From Hirudo medicinalis (taxonomy: Eukaryota; Annelida; Clitellata; Hirudinida; Hirudinidae): a DNA stretch of 64,000 nucleotides. Shown here piece by piece: positions 24,701 through 50,935 of this stretch. The notes under the pieces are model-generated. The model made no database searches, had not been told where the DNA came from, and saw nothing but the letters and a program-made list of their open reading frames with translations. The translations under genes and the position numbers were made by a program. The number at the start of each line of letters is the position of its first letter. Within the stretch, counting starts at the first letter, position 1. The stretch is taken from NCBI GenBank assembly GCA_011800805.1, contig MPNW01000025.1, positions 99,365 to 163,364 on the forward strand, written 5' to 3'.

Positions 24701-25435
24701 CCTTCCAGCCAAGTTGGGAAAGAATTAATTTTGTCTTTAGAGTCAGGGCACGAGCGGACGAAAAATCTTCATCCCCGGATTCCGATTCATCATTCTCTTG
24801 GTCATTCCTTATCTTGCTTTCAGCTATAAAAACCCTTTTAGTTCTAGGAGATTTGCAATCCTCAAAAGAGGAACTTTCTGGCTTTCTATCATCCTCCCTA
24901 TTGTGACTTTCCTCATTCTCTGAATCTGAGCTCACAGAATATCTTTCCTGGTCGTTGTAATAGCTGCTTGATCTTCCTTTGTAATCTTCTCCTGAGTAAT
25001 GCTTGCGTGATTTGAAAGGGCCTTCACAGTAGTAGTCATTCTTTTGGGCTTCTTTGCTCTGGAACACAACAGTACTTATTATATAAAAACATCCTTCTCT
25101 TGGCAATTTATTTTTAATATAAATCTCTCGAAAAGCATAAATAATTTACTATCTATATATACATTGACAAACAAATGCAATATTTTAATCACAACAAACT
25201 TCATATTGAAAATTTAGTATTTTTCGAGAAATACAGCTGAACACAGGGGCTGGGTCAAAAAGGTGAGATGGAACAAATCATCAATTTAATAAGAGTAGCG
25301 TTTAAACTAAGCATTATTAAATAGTTCTCTTACATGGCGATCGCTATTTCTGCGATTTTTCTCGCTGAAGCCTTCTTGCCTCCTTTTATCATTCTCAAAG
25401 CCGAACTTGTCTCCATAACTGTTAATTTCAGACAT
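21771..25435 (-). CDS. ZNF318-like protein with two matrin/U1-type zinc fingers
   Basis: Probably a nuclear RNA- or chromatin-associated factor, by analogy with ZNF318. Five exons: 25334-25435, 23601-25058, 23415-23505, 23038-23156, 21771-22967; 988 aa. After the start (MSEINSYGDKFGFEN) comes a long acidic, Ser/Arg/Lys-rich disordered region, then finger 1 (CDRC-x12-H-x5-H, residues about 499-521) at the end of exon 2. A linker ending KISVPLKG leads into finger 2 (GTSAFYCKLC...H-x5-H, about residue 563). The arrangement of paired matrin-type fingers with a SVPLKG-E/F-AFYCKLC join is as in ZNF318. The last exon is Glu-rich, then has a Met/Gly/Tyr/Pro patch (FMGGYMPMMAPYVGYPSYGG) and an acidic Ser-rich tail. 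In exon 3 the donor inside AAAG/GTTGGT keeps finger 2 in frame; a second GTAGGT donor about 30 nt further on would not. Confidence 0.8.
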
Positions 25436-26562
25436 GTTCGATTATGATATGGAAAACGCCTTCGAGATATAAGTCAGGCCGATAATTAGTTGGATGGGTA
25501 CTTAAGAGACGCTGACAAAACATCGACGGCGAGGCTCAGACTCCATATTCAAGACAAGCAATAAATAACTATTTACTATTGGATACATAAACTTAAAAAT
25601 TAACATTTTAACTAATAATCTTTAAAATATTTTAATGTTTATTACATTGCATTATAATATATATAGCATTGGCACGTGAGTTATCTCAGCTTGAATGTTT
25701 AGAACATTTTATCTTTAACTAATTCTATATAATGTTTATTTTTTAAAGACTTTGCTTTGCAAAACAACTTTTATGTTACGCAATGATTATTAATTTTGTT
25801 TATATTGAAACGAAGACTAGATTTGGTGTCAGACCCTTTCACTGAGAGTTGTTCATCTATGGAAAATAGACTTCAATTTCACTTTAAATCTAGTTAAAAG
25901 TTCATTTCTCTAAACCGTGATTTTTCTAATTGTGGATTGTTTTGTACACTCGCTCTGGTCTGTGTTTGCTGACAGAAGAGTTTTTAATATCGAGGTTCGT
26001 TAAGTTGATGTCCACAATTGTAGTGGCTAGTAATAGTTATAAAACAGTAGCAAGTGTTTTATGTTATTATTGAATCCGATGAATTGCTAAGTTTTTTTTT
26101 TAGTACAACAGTAGTCGTGAGTAATGTATTGCAGTTTGGTCAAGTAAAAAAAAGCAAACTTCATGCTTTACTTGGTTAGGTTATGATTTGTAAAAATCTA
26201 CGTATTTTAATTTATTTACATTCATTTAAGTAGAGATACTTTTAGCCAGCTACGTGATATTTAATGAATGTAAAGCATCAAAGACGAAACTGATAATTTG
26301 GTGCCCCCTGAGCATAGGACTGAAACTGAAGCAAATCAATCACAATCTGAAAGCTTTCTAAATGGCTAGCTGAGGCCAAGCCACAAACAATTATGTATTC
26401 TAATAAAAATCTTAGCTTACATTTAAATTTTAACATGTCACGAATTATGTATCAAAATTGTATAAAATTATTAGCTTGGTATCCAATTTTGGCACCCTTA
26501 GGCATGGCAATTCTAAAGTATAATCTTAATCATCATTTACAAATTTGTTAACACTTTCTGGA
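25436..26562. promoter_or_regulatory. Divergent interval between the zinc-finger gene and OARD1
   Basis: About 1.1 kb separates the two outward-facing start codons, so both promoters should lie here. AT-rich, no ORF worth reporting, and no specific motif identified. Confidence 0.4.
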
Positions 26563-27206
26563 ATGGCTTTTTATAAAACAGTACATCCACACCATTATTG
26601 TGAAATGGAATTCAGAGAGGTTGTTGGAGATCTCTTTGCTTGTCCTGTAACACACAGTTTGGCTCATTGTGTAAGTGAAGACTTAAAGATGGGAAAGGGG
26701 ATTGCAGCTATCTTCAAAAGACAATTTGGTGGAATTGACACTCTGTCGATGCAAAGTTAGTAGTGAAAACATGTAAAGATGTCGAACTCATTTCCAACCT
26801 CAAAGTCTGTAAATATCAATAAGCTTCAACCAAGTGAACTTCCAGCGTTTGCAAAAAATTCCATTTGACCGGCTAGCGTTGGCCTTTACGAATGGCCGAC
26901 CCCCCCTAACGTCGTTCTTTGCTTGCAGAGGCGTCCGTGGGCAACGTTGCCATTCTCGAGCACCGAGGAAGATACGTGTACTACCTCGTCACCAAGAAAA
27001 TGTTTTATCACAAGCCCAAGTACGAGCAGCTCAGAGCGAGTCTAGAGGCGATGAAAAAACATTGTCTAGAAAATAACGTCACGAAACTGGCCATGCCGCG
27101 CATTGGCTGCGGACTCGACGGCCTGGAATGGAGGGAAGTGTCGAACGTCATCAAAGAAGTTTTCGGAGACACGAACATCTCTATCACAGTTTACTCGCTC
27201 GGCTAG
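26563..27206 (+). CDS. OARD1: ADP-ribose glycohydrolase OARD1/TARG1 (macrodomain)
   Basis: Removes ADP-ribose from glutamate/aspartate side chains and deacylates O-acetyl-ADP-ribose. Two exons, 26563-26755 and 26929-27206, joined in phase 1; 156 aa against 152 in human. The macrodomain spans the whole protein: [20 protein letters not shown], then [18 protein letters not shown], then [36 protein letters not shown] and the C-terminal ITVYSLG. The catalytic Lys of TARG1 corresponds to the Lys in MGKGIA (Gly-Ala in human at that point, MGAGIA), while the Asp in GCGLDG is kept. An in-frame ATG at MEFREVVGD is an alternative start about 16 residues downstream. Confidence 0.9.
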
Positions 27207-27974
27207 GAGTTTCTAAATTAATCTGGTTGTTGTTTCTGGTATTTAGAGGGATGAGCAAGGTTGAAATAGACTGAAGCTAAGTACCTGACATTGCTCTACT
27301 GCTACACCTCTATATATCTCTATTGCTTTTTCACTTATTTCGATAATAATAAAAACACCAAAAATGTATTTTTTGTTTAAAAGATGTATGGATGTATTGG
27401 TAAATAATGTCAAAAATAGCAAAGTAAATCAGAATCAAAGTGAAAACATTTAAATATTTGGCTAAAGATGAACAATAAAGGATAACTTTGGCTCGTGAGA
27501 TTCGTTTTGATGACGTAATATACATGGTGAACGTAAATAGGAAAAATACAACCAAGAAATAAAACCTTAAATAAAAAGTATGTGCAACGAGATATGAAAT
27601 GTTACCTCTCTCTGACTAGCAGCAGTATTTAAGTTAAGAGCTTATGAAGCATTGTTGGACAAAGTACAAAGCAAATGAATAAGTTATAACAATTACATAG
27701 CAGAGTGAGGATAAGCACTTTTAATGGAAACTTATGTGAATAGGTCGCACACATTTATGGACATTCTGAAATTACAACAAAACAAAATTGCAAATTTATG
27801 ACTGAACTGATTTGTGGCTCATAAATCATAATTTCATGGATCATAAATAATGGGGATTCCCAAATGGTCGAGAAAAGGACTGGGAAGCGTCTGCCGATCG
27901 ATGCATAACTTATATAAAGACCATATTTTGTGGATGGTCAATAAAGATTGTTTTATGGTTTGTTGGCCAGCACT
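27207..27974. other. Convergent 3' interval between OARD1 and NALCN
   Basis: AATAAA sequences near 27345 and 27474 could serve OARD1. No coding potential seen. Confidence 0.5.
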
Positions 27975-41803
<13,829 letters not shown>

Positions 41804-42470
41804 TCGCCTTCCGATGATTTAATTAATATATTGAATTGACTATTGACATACGAGTTACGCAACGATTTTTTTAAGTTCAAGCACTTTCCTAGGACTACTT
41901 CGCTGGTTGACTCCAAACCTTGAAATTGTGATTGAGCATCTTGCGGCTTCCCAGCAACATCGCCGCATTTTGAAAGCATGGCAATGGACATTATTGTTTT
42001 GTTCGATGAAGGTGTGAATCGAATGAGTTAATTATAACTTATATTATCTCTCCCAATATCAAACATGTTACTCATGCTGACACATTAAGGCTCTTGAACA
42101 AATATTTGAATAAAGGTAAATAAAATAGAAATATATCGCGAAATCATTACTGCTGAATTTTCAAAACTGTAAAGCTTACAAATTAGTTAAACAAATTTAA
42201 TGTGTTTATTGAATTAACTTTTAATAATAGGAAGACTAATAACTCATCACCGAGGAGAGCGGAGCTGGCGTTTAAGCGGTCCAAATGAGCTGATCACCTT
42301 ATATGATCTTTCTTAAACGAAGAAGAGGAAAAACCTATACAAATTTCATTTCTGTAAAGTCTGTTCTGAACGCAATTTTGCAGCCTTTCGCCTTTCGTAA
42401 GATTTTCGATTCCTTTCCATACGATGGTTTGTGAAAGGGTGTAGACAAATAAGGAAGATTTTGTTTTAAA
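41804..42470. promoter_or_regulatory. Divergent promoter interval of NALCN and MAP2K5
   Basis: 667 bp between outward-facing start codons. A minus-strand ORF overlaps its NALCN end but does not resemble the channel, so it is probably leader. No motif identified. Confidence 0.5.
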
Positions 42471-45400
42471 ATGTCGTCTGCTAATTTCTTGCCTCTGGTG
42501 GTTAGAATCACTTATCCAGTTATGCACTCTGAGGCTTCAGGTTGTGTGACTGATGGTAGTGGATGTACAGAATGGAAGTTAGAGACTTTTGAGGAATTAA
42601 CCTTCAAAAACTTTGTGGTTAGTACAACATTTTGCGAACATTTGATGGCATATTTTTTAAAATGTCAAAATGATTGGCTGACAAGTATTCGATATGTAAG
42701 CCCTGTATGTGATATGTTATTATCAATCTTTTAATTATTTTTTTGGGAGCAAATTAAGCAGAACATACATAAATAAATATATAAAAAGTCTAGTAGGAAT
42801 ATCCTGAAAGAATTTTTACCAATCTGGTGGATAACCTATAATGACAAAGTAGTGGTCTATAAATCAAGTGAAAAACTAAATTTATTGTTGGTGGCTAAAT
42901 TATAAAGCATTAATAGTAATGAATATTATTCATAGTTATCTGTGCTTATAAAGTTGCAAATTATTATTTATTCTGGCTATCATGTTTATCTCACTTTTTT
43001 TTCTTCTCTCATTGAGCAATTTTATTCGACCGAGCACCACAATAACGAACACCAAACGATTATTAAAATATGGAGGATGTTATTTTTACCATGATTTTCA
43101 AAGTAAGATTTTAATGTTTTTCAGGATGCTTCTTGTAAAGCCTCGTGCAATGAAAATGCGACCGCCTTTGAATGTACGTCGGAGGATGAAACTCTATGAA
43201 ATATGAAAATTCATTACTGATTCACAAATCAGTGCTCATAAATACTGTGAAATCGTTTGGAACCGTTACTACCATGAATACTAAATTCACGGATCATATT
43301 TGCGACGGAATGTTAACGACGAACGAAATTTATCAAAATATTTTTAAAATTTAAATTCTTTATTCCAGACAAAGATGAAGACGGAGACATGATAACTGTG
43401 AGAAGCGACGAGGAGATGATATCCATGCTGACGTCCGTAAGTCGTTGACAGCGTCGATCGTTCGTAATTGTTTCGTGCGTCGTGTGCGATCGATTTGCAG
43501 TGGCAACGACGACCATTAGCGCATCATCGCCTTCTAGTTGCACATAATTCAATAAACGTTTGTATTTTTAGCAGTCAATTAATGATTTAGCATAATCGAC
43601 GAAGTCGTTCGCACGTTCCAGTATTACCAGTCGGTCGGACGTAACGTCGACAAGGGATCGAGGGAGCCGCTAGTCATATTTCCGAAAAGTCGTGTTTAAA
43701 ATTGTATTTATTTTGAGTAAATGTAGTTTAAATTGCTCATTAGCATTTTTGCCATTTTGTGTAGTCTCGAAATCCCTAGCCAAGAGAAACAAGTGTGGGC
43801 TAAAGGTAAGCACATTGCAAATAATTTATTATGATTTTGGTAGATGATAAATTGTTTTTATTATAATTTAAATTTCATGTTGGCAATTTTGGTTCATTGC
43901 CAGATTGACACGAAAGATGTCAATGTGATTGAGCCAATGGAAATTGAAGGAAGTAGGTCAGTGATCCTTGCTGGATCAGCATTTGTTGACTGAAACTCAC
44001 TTTAGCCAGACTAATTTTTGAATGAAGTTTGACTAAAAGAGCATCGTCGATAATGTATCAAATTTCACTTTGTACTCGTGTCGTCATCGTCATCTCTGTC
44101 ATCATCGTCATTGTCGTCGTCGTCATTGTCGTCGTCGTCATTGTCGTCGTCGTCAACATATTACAGAAAGAAATCGGGCAACATAGACGAAATATTGGCT
44201 TGCGGTAAAATGCGGGACGTCGATCTCTCCTACATCGAACTCCTCGGCTCTGGAAGTTGCGGAAGCGTTTACAAGTTTGTCCCGTTTTATCGTCTCGAGG
44301 ATTCTTGTCCTTTGATCGCTTTACGTGATGCAAATGGTCGAATGCAAAGCAATCACTTCATTTTATCCTTGCAACTTTTAGAGCCCAGCACAAAATTACA
44401 GGAGGCTATCTTGCCGTCAAGGTATTGAATAAACATTAACGACTGCGATGTTTGTCGGTAACTATGTTTTCCCCGTCAAAAGGTCATACCGCTCGACATA
44501 ACGAAAGACGTCCAGCAGAGGATCATATCGGAATTGGACATCCTGCACAGGGTTGGCGATAATGATGTTATTGAATTACTACATAAGGATTCACAGATAA
44601 TGCAGAGTTTAATCGAATTGATGTAAGTTATGAAGAGCTTGTAAGGAATACCGGCACGAGCAACAATGGTAGCACAATGAATTCAATAATGCTTTTATCC
44701 GACAAGTGTTTCATATCTTGCAGTGCAACTCCACTGTCATCATTTCCTTCAAGGGAGCTTACTTTGCCGAGAACAAGATATCCATCTGTACAGAGTTTAT
44801 GGATGGTGAGGATCGTCATGCTGCTTGTCGTCGTCGTCATCGTCATTGTTACCATTATCATCACCAGGGGGCTCCCTAGACAGATATAGGTGCATACCAG
44901 AAAATATCCTCGGACCTATCTCCGTGTCCATCGTTCAAGGTCTTCAGTATCTTTGGTCCATGAAGATTCTACACAGAGGTGACTGATACTGTTACATTCT
45001 TGGTTTGATACATGTATCTATGTTTTTATGCCTCATTTCAATGGTTCAGTTGTTTGTATATTGCTTCACGATTATGCCTAACTTGTTAATGAATCTGAAT
45101 TTAGTTATTATGTATATGTATATGTATAGTTATTATAGTTATATTTATTATAAATATAGTTAATTAAATCACAGTTATATTAAATATAGTTACATGATAT
45201 TATTTGTCCTTAAAGTCACTAAACTTACTGATTGCTTCATTGTTTCTGTATTTTTTGGTTGAATATATTCTTTCTGAGAGTAATTCCCTTTTATCTGGCT
45301 CGTGTATTTTGCAGACGTGAAACCCTCAAACGTTCTCGTCAACACGCAAGGGCAAGTCAAGTTGTGCGATTTTGGCATCAGCGTTCAGGTGATGCCAGAG

Positions 45401-47133
45401 CCGACTTCGGCCATTAATATTTTGAAAGTTCTCGAGCATAAAAACAACATTCCACAGTGTGAATCGTTGCATTATTGAATACTATTGAATACGAATGTAT
45501 AATTGTGAATGTATAATTGTCCGATTTAAGTATTACGAGCCTTATCTCGAATCAACAATTGAACGTCATGTCCATGTCATTCCCGACAGCTCATCGACTC
45601 CATTGCAAAAACTTTCATCGGCACGAACGCCTACATGGCCGTGAGTCACGAATATTTTCTTCGATTCGTTTGATCTCCCTTAATTAATAATAATTAATTA
45701 ATTAATACATCTTAATTAATAATATTAATTAATAATATTAATCATAATTAATTAATATCGCTTAACTAGTAATAATAATTATTATAATTATTTTAATTAT
45801 ACTTATTATATTATTATACAATAATACTTATAATTAACAACACGGTCTTAAACTATGCACCGGTTACTAGTTAGATAAAAGTGGACTTCGTGAATCTAAC
45901 GCGACATTCCTTTGTAGTTCAATTACATAATTGACTTATCAATGAATATTCATTGTTTTGATAAAGTTCTCCCCAGTGGTGCGATGTTAGTGAGTGTTGC
46001 CTAATTCTTTCCAGCCCGAAAGGATTCTAGGTCAGGAGTACAGCATACATTCTGAGGTTTGGAGCCTCGGAGTGTCCCTGTTCGAGGTCGTTCGATTCGA
46101 TCGTCCTAGAAGTCATTTAAATATAAATGTCAACAAAAGAATTTCTTGTTCAATTCTGCCACAATTAATGTGCAGTGATAAATTATATCTTTCAGTTGGC
46201 TGCTGGCCACTTCCCCTACAAGACAGTAAGCTCTTGCATACTCATACTCATGTCTAGACTTTGTAATACAATTAAATATTTTTATTGAAATTCTTATCGA
46301 ACGACTACTTTTTAGGCCAAAATAAATTCTGAGGTGAGTCTGTTATGTAGCTTCCTCTAATTAGCTTACTGCAGTTAGTCTTGCATATCCTCACCGGTTA
46401 GTAAATATTAATATTATTTAGATATGATATTTTTTCGAGACGACCGCGACATTACCGTTAACGTTGTTTTCAGAGTATTGATCTATGGAAGTTAATTGTT
46501 GATGGGGTTTGTTTGTTTATTGTCTTTGCTATAGTTTGCCAGTAAGACATGTAAGTCTTATGTCTCTTTTGTCTCAGGAGCCTCCTCGGCTGCCGTGCTC
46601 CAACTTCTCTGCCGAGTTTGTCGACTTTGTGTCTCAGTGGTAAGGCATAGCTTTTGTTTCTTCGGTATAATTAACTGTGGCTTATAATTGTTATAATAAT
46701 ATAATATATTTATAATGTGATTCGTGGACAAATTTGAGGAATATCTATGACATTTTTTGACATTTAGAAAGTGACAAATCATAAAAAATGATTGACACAC
46801 TTCATAAACATTCAGTAAGTGCTTATTGAAATCTATTTAATTTTTAGCATGCAGAAAATCCCTTCCATGAGGCCTGCCCCTGAAAGTTTGATGGTTGGTA
46901 TTATTTGAGTGTGACGTTAATGATGTTAATGACGTTTGGGCCAATTTGGGGTGGCAATGATGTCGACAATGTCGCTCACATGACAATTGAAACTCTCCGT
47001 TCAGCGCCACACGTTCACACTGAGGTTCGTGGAGAGTGATCCTCGCATCGTCGCCCGATGGGTCGCGGACGGCCCGGCGGTCCGAAGATCGCAGGACTCG
47101 ACTCGACCGTCGCCGCTCGTCTCGTCGGACTAG
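42471..47133 (+). CDS. MAP2K5: Mitogen-activated protein kinase kinase 5 (MEK5)
   Basis: Dual-specificity kinase that activates ERK5 downstream of MEKK2/3. Twenty exons: 42471-42617, 43125-43173, 43369-43436, 43622-43691, 43765-43805, 43904-43956, 44167-44274, 44382-44421, 44483-44551, 44724-44805, 44868-44978, 45315-45388, 45590-45640, 46015-46086, 46196-46225, 46316-46333, 46474-46506, 46578-46639, 46848-46893, 47005-47133; 450 aa (human 448). An N-terminal PB1 domain carries the acidic OPCA cluster YKDEDGDMITVRSDEEM, which sets MEK5 apart from other MEKs. Kinase: Gly loop LLGSGSCGSVYK (about 167-178), catalytic Lys in LAVK, HRDVKPSN across exons 11-12, CDFG, activation loop SIAKT (Ser308, Thr312) and GTNAYMAPERI. 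Exon 16 is only 18 nt (AKINSE). The C-terminus RHTFTLRFVESDPRIVARWV matches the family ending. Confidence 0.95.
44084..44158. repeat. GTC-rich minisatellite (about 15-bp unit) in MAP2K5 intron 6
   Basis: CATTGTCGTCGTCGT repeated three times within a longer TCGTCATC tract, ending about 8 bp before the acceptor of exon 44167-44274. Confidence 0.85.
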
Positions 47134-49825
47134 CGCATTTCCTTCGATCGCTGCCGAGACGTCGTCGAGGGCCCCTGGGCCGAACGGCCGAAAAGTTGGC
47201 GTCGATCAGGTTTTTACTGCATGCGAGCCTTATATAATCTATATAGATTTCTTTTGTGAATACCTCCACACTTTAGTCTAATCAAAGCTTTTTACATTTT
47301 TCGTTGCTCGATTCCAAGCAAGTGAATATTTTTTGCTATTTTTGCGACCATTTCTAATGATATTTTCGTGACTCTGTCTTTTGGTCGTGCCGTGTAAATC
47401 AGATTTGCTCGAAGATTCAGTTTATTTGTAATAAGAACTCTTTTGGTATACATTTTTGCACATAGTAAGATTTGTTTTGGTACGTGCAAAGAGAAAATAT
47501 TACGAGCGACTGTTTTCGTCGGCCCCTACGAGCAACTGCTTCTCCCCAGTGAGTAGAAGTCAGTTTGTCTTACTATTTCAATCATTATCAGATTTAATCG
47601 TTACAATACGATTGCATGTTGTTATAAGCGTCGTTGCTGTCGTGCATCGTCTCTTTTTGTGCCTTTTGTATTCTAACGTCTGTGATAAGTAGAATCTGTA
47701 CTAAACTTTGGGACAACATCTTCTGTGCCTTTGAAATTGTGGTTCATATTCTCTGAGTGAGAAATACTGAGTGTATCTTCTGTTCTTGATAATCAAACCG
47801 TTTTTGCATTTATTATTGAATAAAATACTGCTCGTAGACTGAAGTGCCCTTTTCCCAACATTGTATTTAACACGTTTTAAGCAACGTGACCCGACCCTTA
47901 CGTATTTTTGATGTTCCGATGGATTTATTAGTTGCATCGGTCCCCGAACGGCTGAATGCACTTCCAATCCTATCACTTTCAAACTATTATGCACATCATC
48001 ATAACTCCTCAAAAACAAATTTGTCTTGGTCATTAAATTGTTTCTGTATAATAATATCCTGTGTTGATTGTATCATATTTTTTTGTCAAGGTGATGATCA
48101 TGTAGCCTTTACAATGTTCCTTAATGACAAGGAAGTCTCTTGACAAAACTTCTGTAGCAAACCTCAACTTGCTTATTAATCGTAAAAGATGTTTGTAACG
48201 TGTCACCTCGATTTGCACTGGCACTTCCAACGAGTAGACTGTGACAAAAACCGACCTGTCTACCCCACTCCGTTACATTCATGTTTATTGAATTTTTGTT
48301 TTTCTGCCTAAATTATCCTTAAATAAGTTTCAGTATTTTGTTGCTCGAGCACGTCTCCTCCGCAGTCGTTTTCAAGACTGAAACAAAGGCCACTCCCGAG
48401 CAATTTTTTTCTGCATGCAGTGCTGAGTGGATGAGGGATTAAGCAATTAATTAATTAATTATTGGTCGAGGCAACTCGCTTTTACTCGACGCAGCAGTTC
48501 CCTCTCTATCGATTGAGCACTCCACGAATCATCAAAAAGGTCAATCCGTTCGCCAGGCTGTCATTTGCCGTATTTTCGGCCTCGGCCGGCCGGCAGGTCT
48601 CGACATTTATGCAATTATGGAAATTATGTACCGTCAAAGAAACAAGTCTGAAAAATAAAAATTTTAATCACAAAAATTGACATAATGAATTTAGCATCGA
48701 TAAAAAATTATTGGTTGTTGGTTGAATAATCGATCAAAACAAAAATTGAAAATGAGCAAAAATGCGGGAAATGGGGGCAACACGCTTGCAGATGGTGACG
48801 GAATGATGGAAGCTTCGAGCTGGCCGCTAGCCAATTACATTGCATGGGCATTACATTACATTGCATGGCATTACATTACATTGCATGGCATTACATTACA
48901 TTGCCAATTACGAGCGAATGGTCCTGTCGTCCTTAGATCTATTAGCACGTCCGTCAATCTTTCGATAAACCGAACGAGAAAATCGTTTAGCGCATCTGCA
49001 CTTAAGTTGTAATCACATTATGTCAACTCTGAGTCTCAATAATCAAATAATTAACACAAATGCAAACGATGGTGATGACGTGCATAATGCATGGGCATCC
49101 AGCAATGAATGATAATTTGAAGATCATGCTCAGAATATCATCGCACTGATCTAAGCAAAAAATCACGCAGAATCAAGTCCTAAAATATAAAAAAAATACA
49201 GACGGATTGTCGTCGTCGTTGACGAGTGAAATTTCGAGGCGCTGCGCCTTTGCGAGAACGTGTCAGTGCGGCGAGCGAGGAATAAGATCCGTTCAGCTCC
49301 TTAACTGTCAAAATGTATAAGACGAGGGACACTGCATAAGTACAATGAAGAGAAGAATTCAACCTTTCAGATTTTCATCTAAACAACCCTTGCAAAGACA
49401 ACTTCTATGACATTGTAACATTTGTGCCAGCAGAGTGAATCAAATCTTAGTTGCAAAATAAACAATGGATCTGATGCTCCACTGAGCAGCCATGCTGTGA
49501 GAGATGCATATACATCATATAAATACAAAATTTGAATGAATATGTGTACATGCCAAACATGCTTATACAGTTCACTATATACTGAATATGCAGACATGCT
49601 AAACGTAATAAAGACGTAATAAATACATATGTACAGTAACTACTTGTTTATAATCAGTAAATACAAATTTGTATTATTTGTTCATGCAAGCTAGTTTCCC
49701 TGTGACTTAATCCTCACAAATGTTTATGGTCCACATTCGATGACTCGTTCGGTGTCGAAGCCGAGACCTTTTGCATCCGCAGACGGTCGCAAGTTACGCG
49801 TCGGTCGACGGCCAGATAATCGAAA
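47134..49825. other. 2.7-kb convergent interval between MAP2K5 and DENND4
   Basis: Both flanking genes end here. AATAAA near 47818 could end the MAP2K5 transcript. Besides the 20-bp tandem repeat at 48838 I see no gene; ORFs are short and lack splice support. Confidence 0.6.
48838..48903. repeat. 20-bp tandem repeat, about 3 copies
   Basis: The unit CATTACATTACATTGCATGG is repeated with almost no change. Confidence 0.9.
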
Positions 49826-50895
49826 CTAGATTTCGAGGTCTTTGAAGACCTTCCGGCAGCCGATGGCGGCCGCTCTCGGCACCCCGTCGGCAATCCTGAG
49901 TCGGGCCGAGTCCTGAGGGGTCAGATCGGCCAGGACGCTCTTGAATTCCTTGTCGAAGGCATCTGACAATAAAGAATTAATTATGGAGCCGGTCAAAACG
50001 ATCTTTAACATTGGAACTCGTTCGGGGATTCGGCAACGACCGACATCATTTATTTTATTAGATCGATCGAACTCATCCCGTCACGAGAATTCCTGAGATT
50101 GTCCGTCAACTCACCGACGTCAATGTTGTCTCTGCCTAATGCAACAAAGGAGAGGAACAGGATGTCCCTGTAGATGCTGTGGAAGGAAGTGTACGCAGGA
50201 GGAGACGTAGCAGACGACGTTGAGGGTTCAGTCGTCTGGAGATTGAAGAGGAGACGGGCCCGTTCCGACAGGACGAGACGCAGAGGCTTCGAGACGTCAT
50301 TCCTCATGACACACTCCACCATCGTCGTCATCATCCTGGAGATTTAAAAATCGACATTTAGGAACTTTACGAAAACAATCAATGAGATGATAAAATATCG
50401 ACTGCAATTGATAAAAATTGATAAAAATGAATGAAATAGCAACAAATCTCACTTTTTACTAAAGATGTCATTTGCTGTACTGAGACCTGATACTGTGAAT
50501 AAATTCCCAATTTGTATAGACAAATATTAATTGAAAAATAATGTAATCCAAGAAAACTGACCTTGATTCCAGAGAACATACATGGGAGGACCGTGGTCCG
50601 TGTGCAGTCTGACGTCGTCCCAAACGGCTCTGACGGACACCGACCGTTTGGATCGGCTTTCCGAGAACTGTTGGCGACCGGCCGGAACGTGCTTCTCGAG
50701 GTGCCGGTTGAGGCTCTTGCAGGTGGCAACGAACGAGGGCAGATGGCTCGGAACATCCAGCCTTTTGAAGTACCACACCTGCAATGGGGTCGTTATTATT
50801 ATCGTTATTATCTTTAGTTGATGCAAATATTAGGTGGTTATATGGTGATACATAGTCTGAATAGAATTACCATTCATAACAATAAATGATAGCAC

Positions 50896-50935
<40 letters not shown>

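Noticed and set aside
41804..41991. Upstream minus-strand ORF before NALCN
   Set aside because: Its sequence does not resemble the channel and MLARKQ already matches the known start.
50563..50817. Plus-strand ORFs over the DENND4 exons at 50.6, 52.0, 53.8-54.2 and 55.1 kb
   Set aside because: They are antisense shadows of GC-rich DENND4 exons, with Arg-rich compositions and no splice support.
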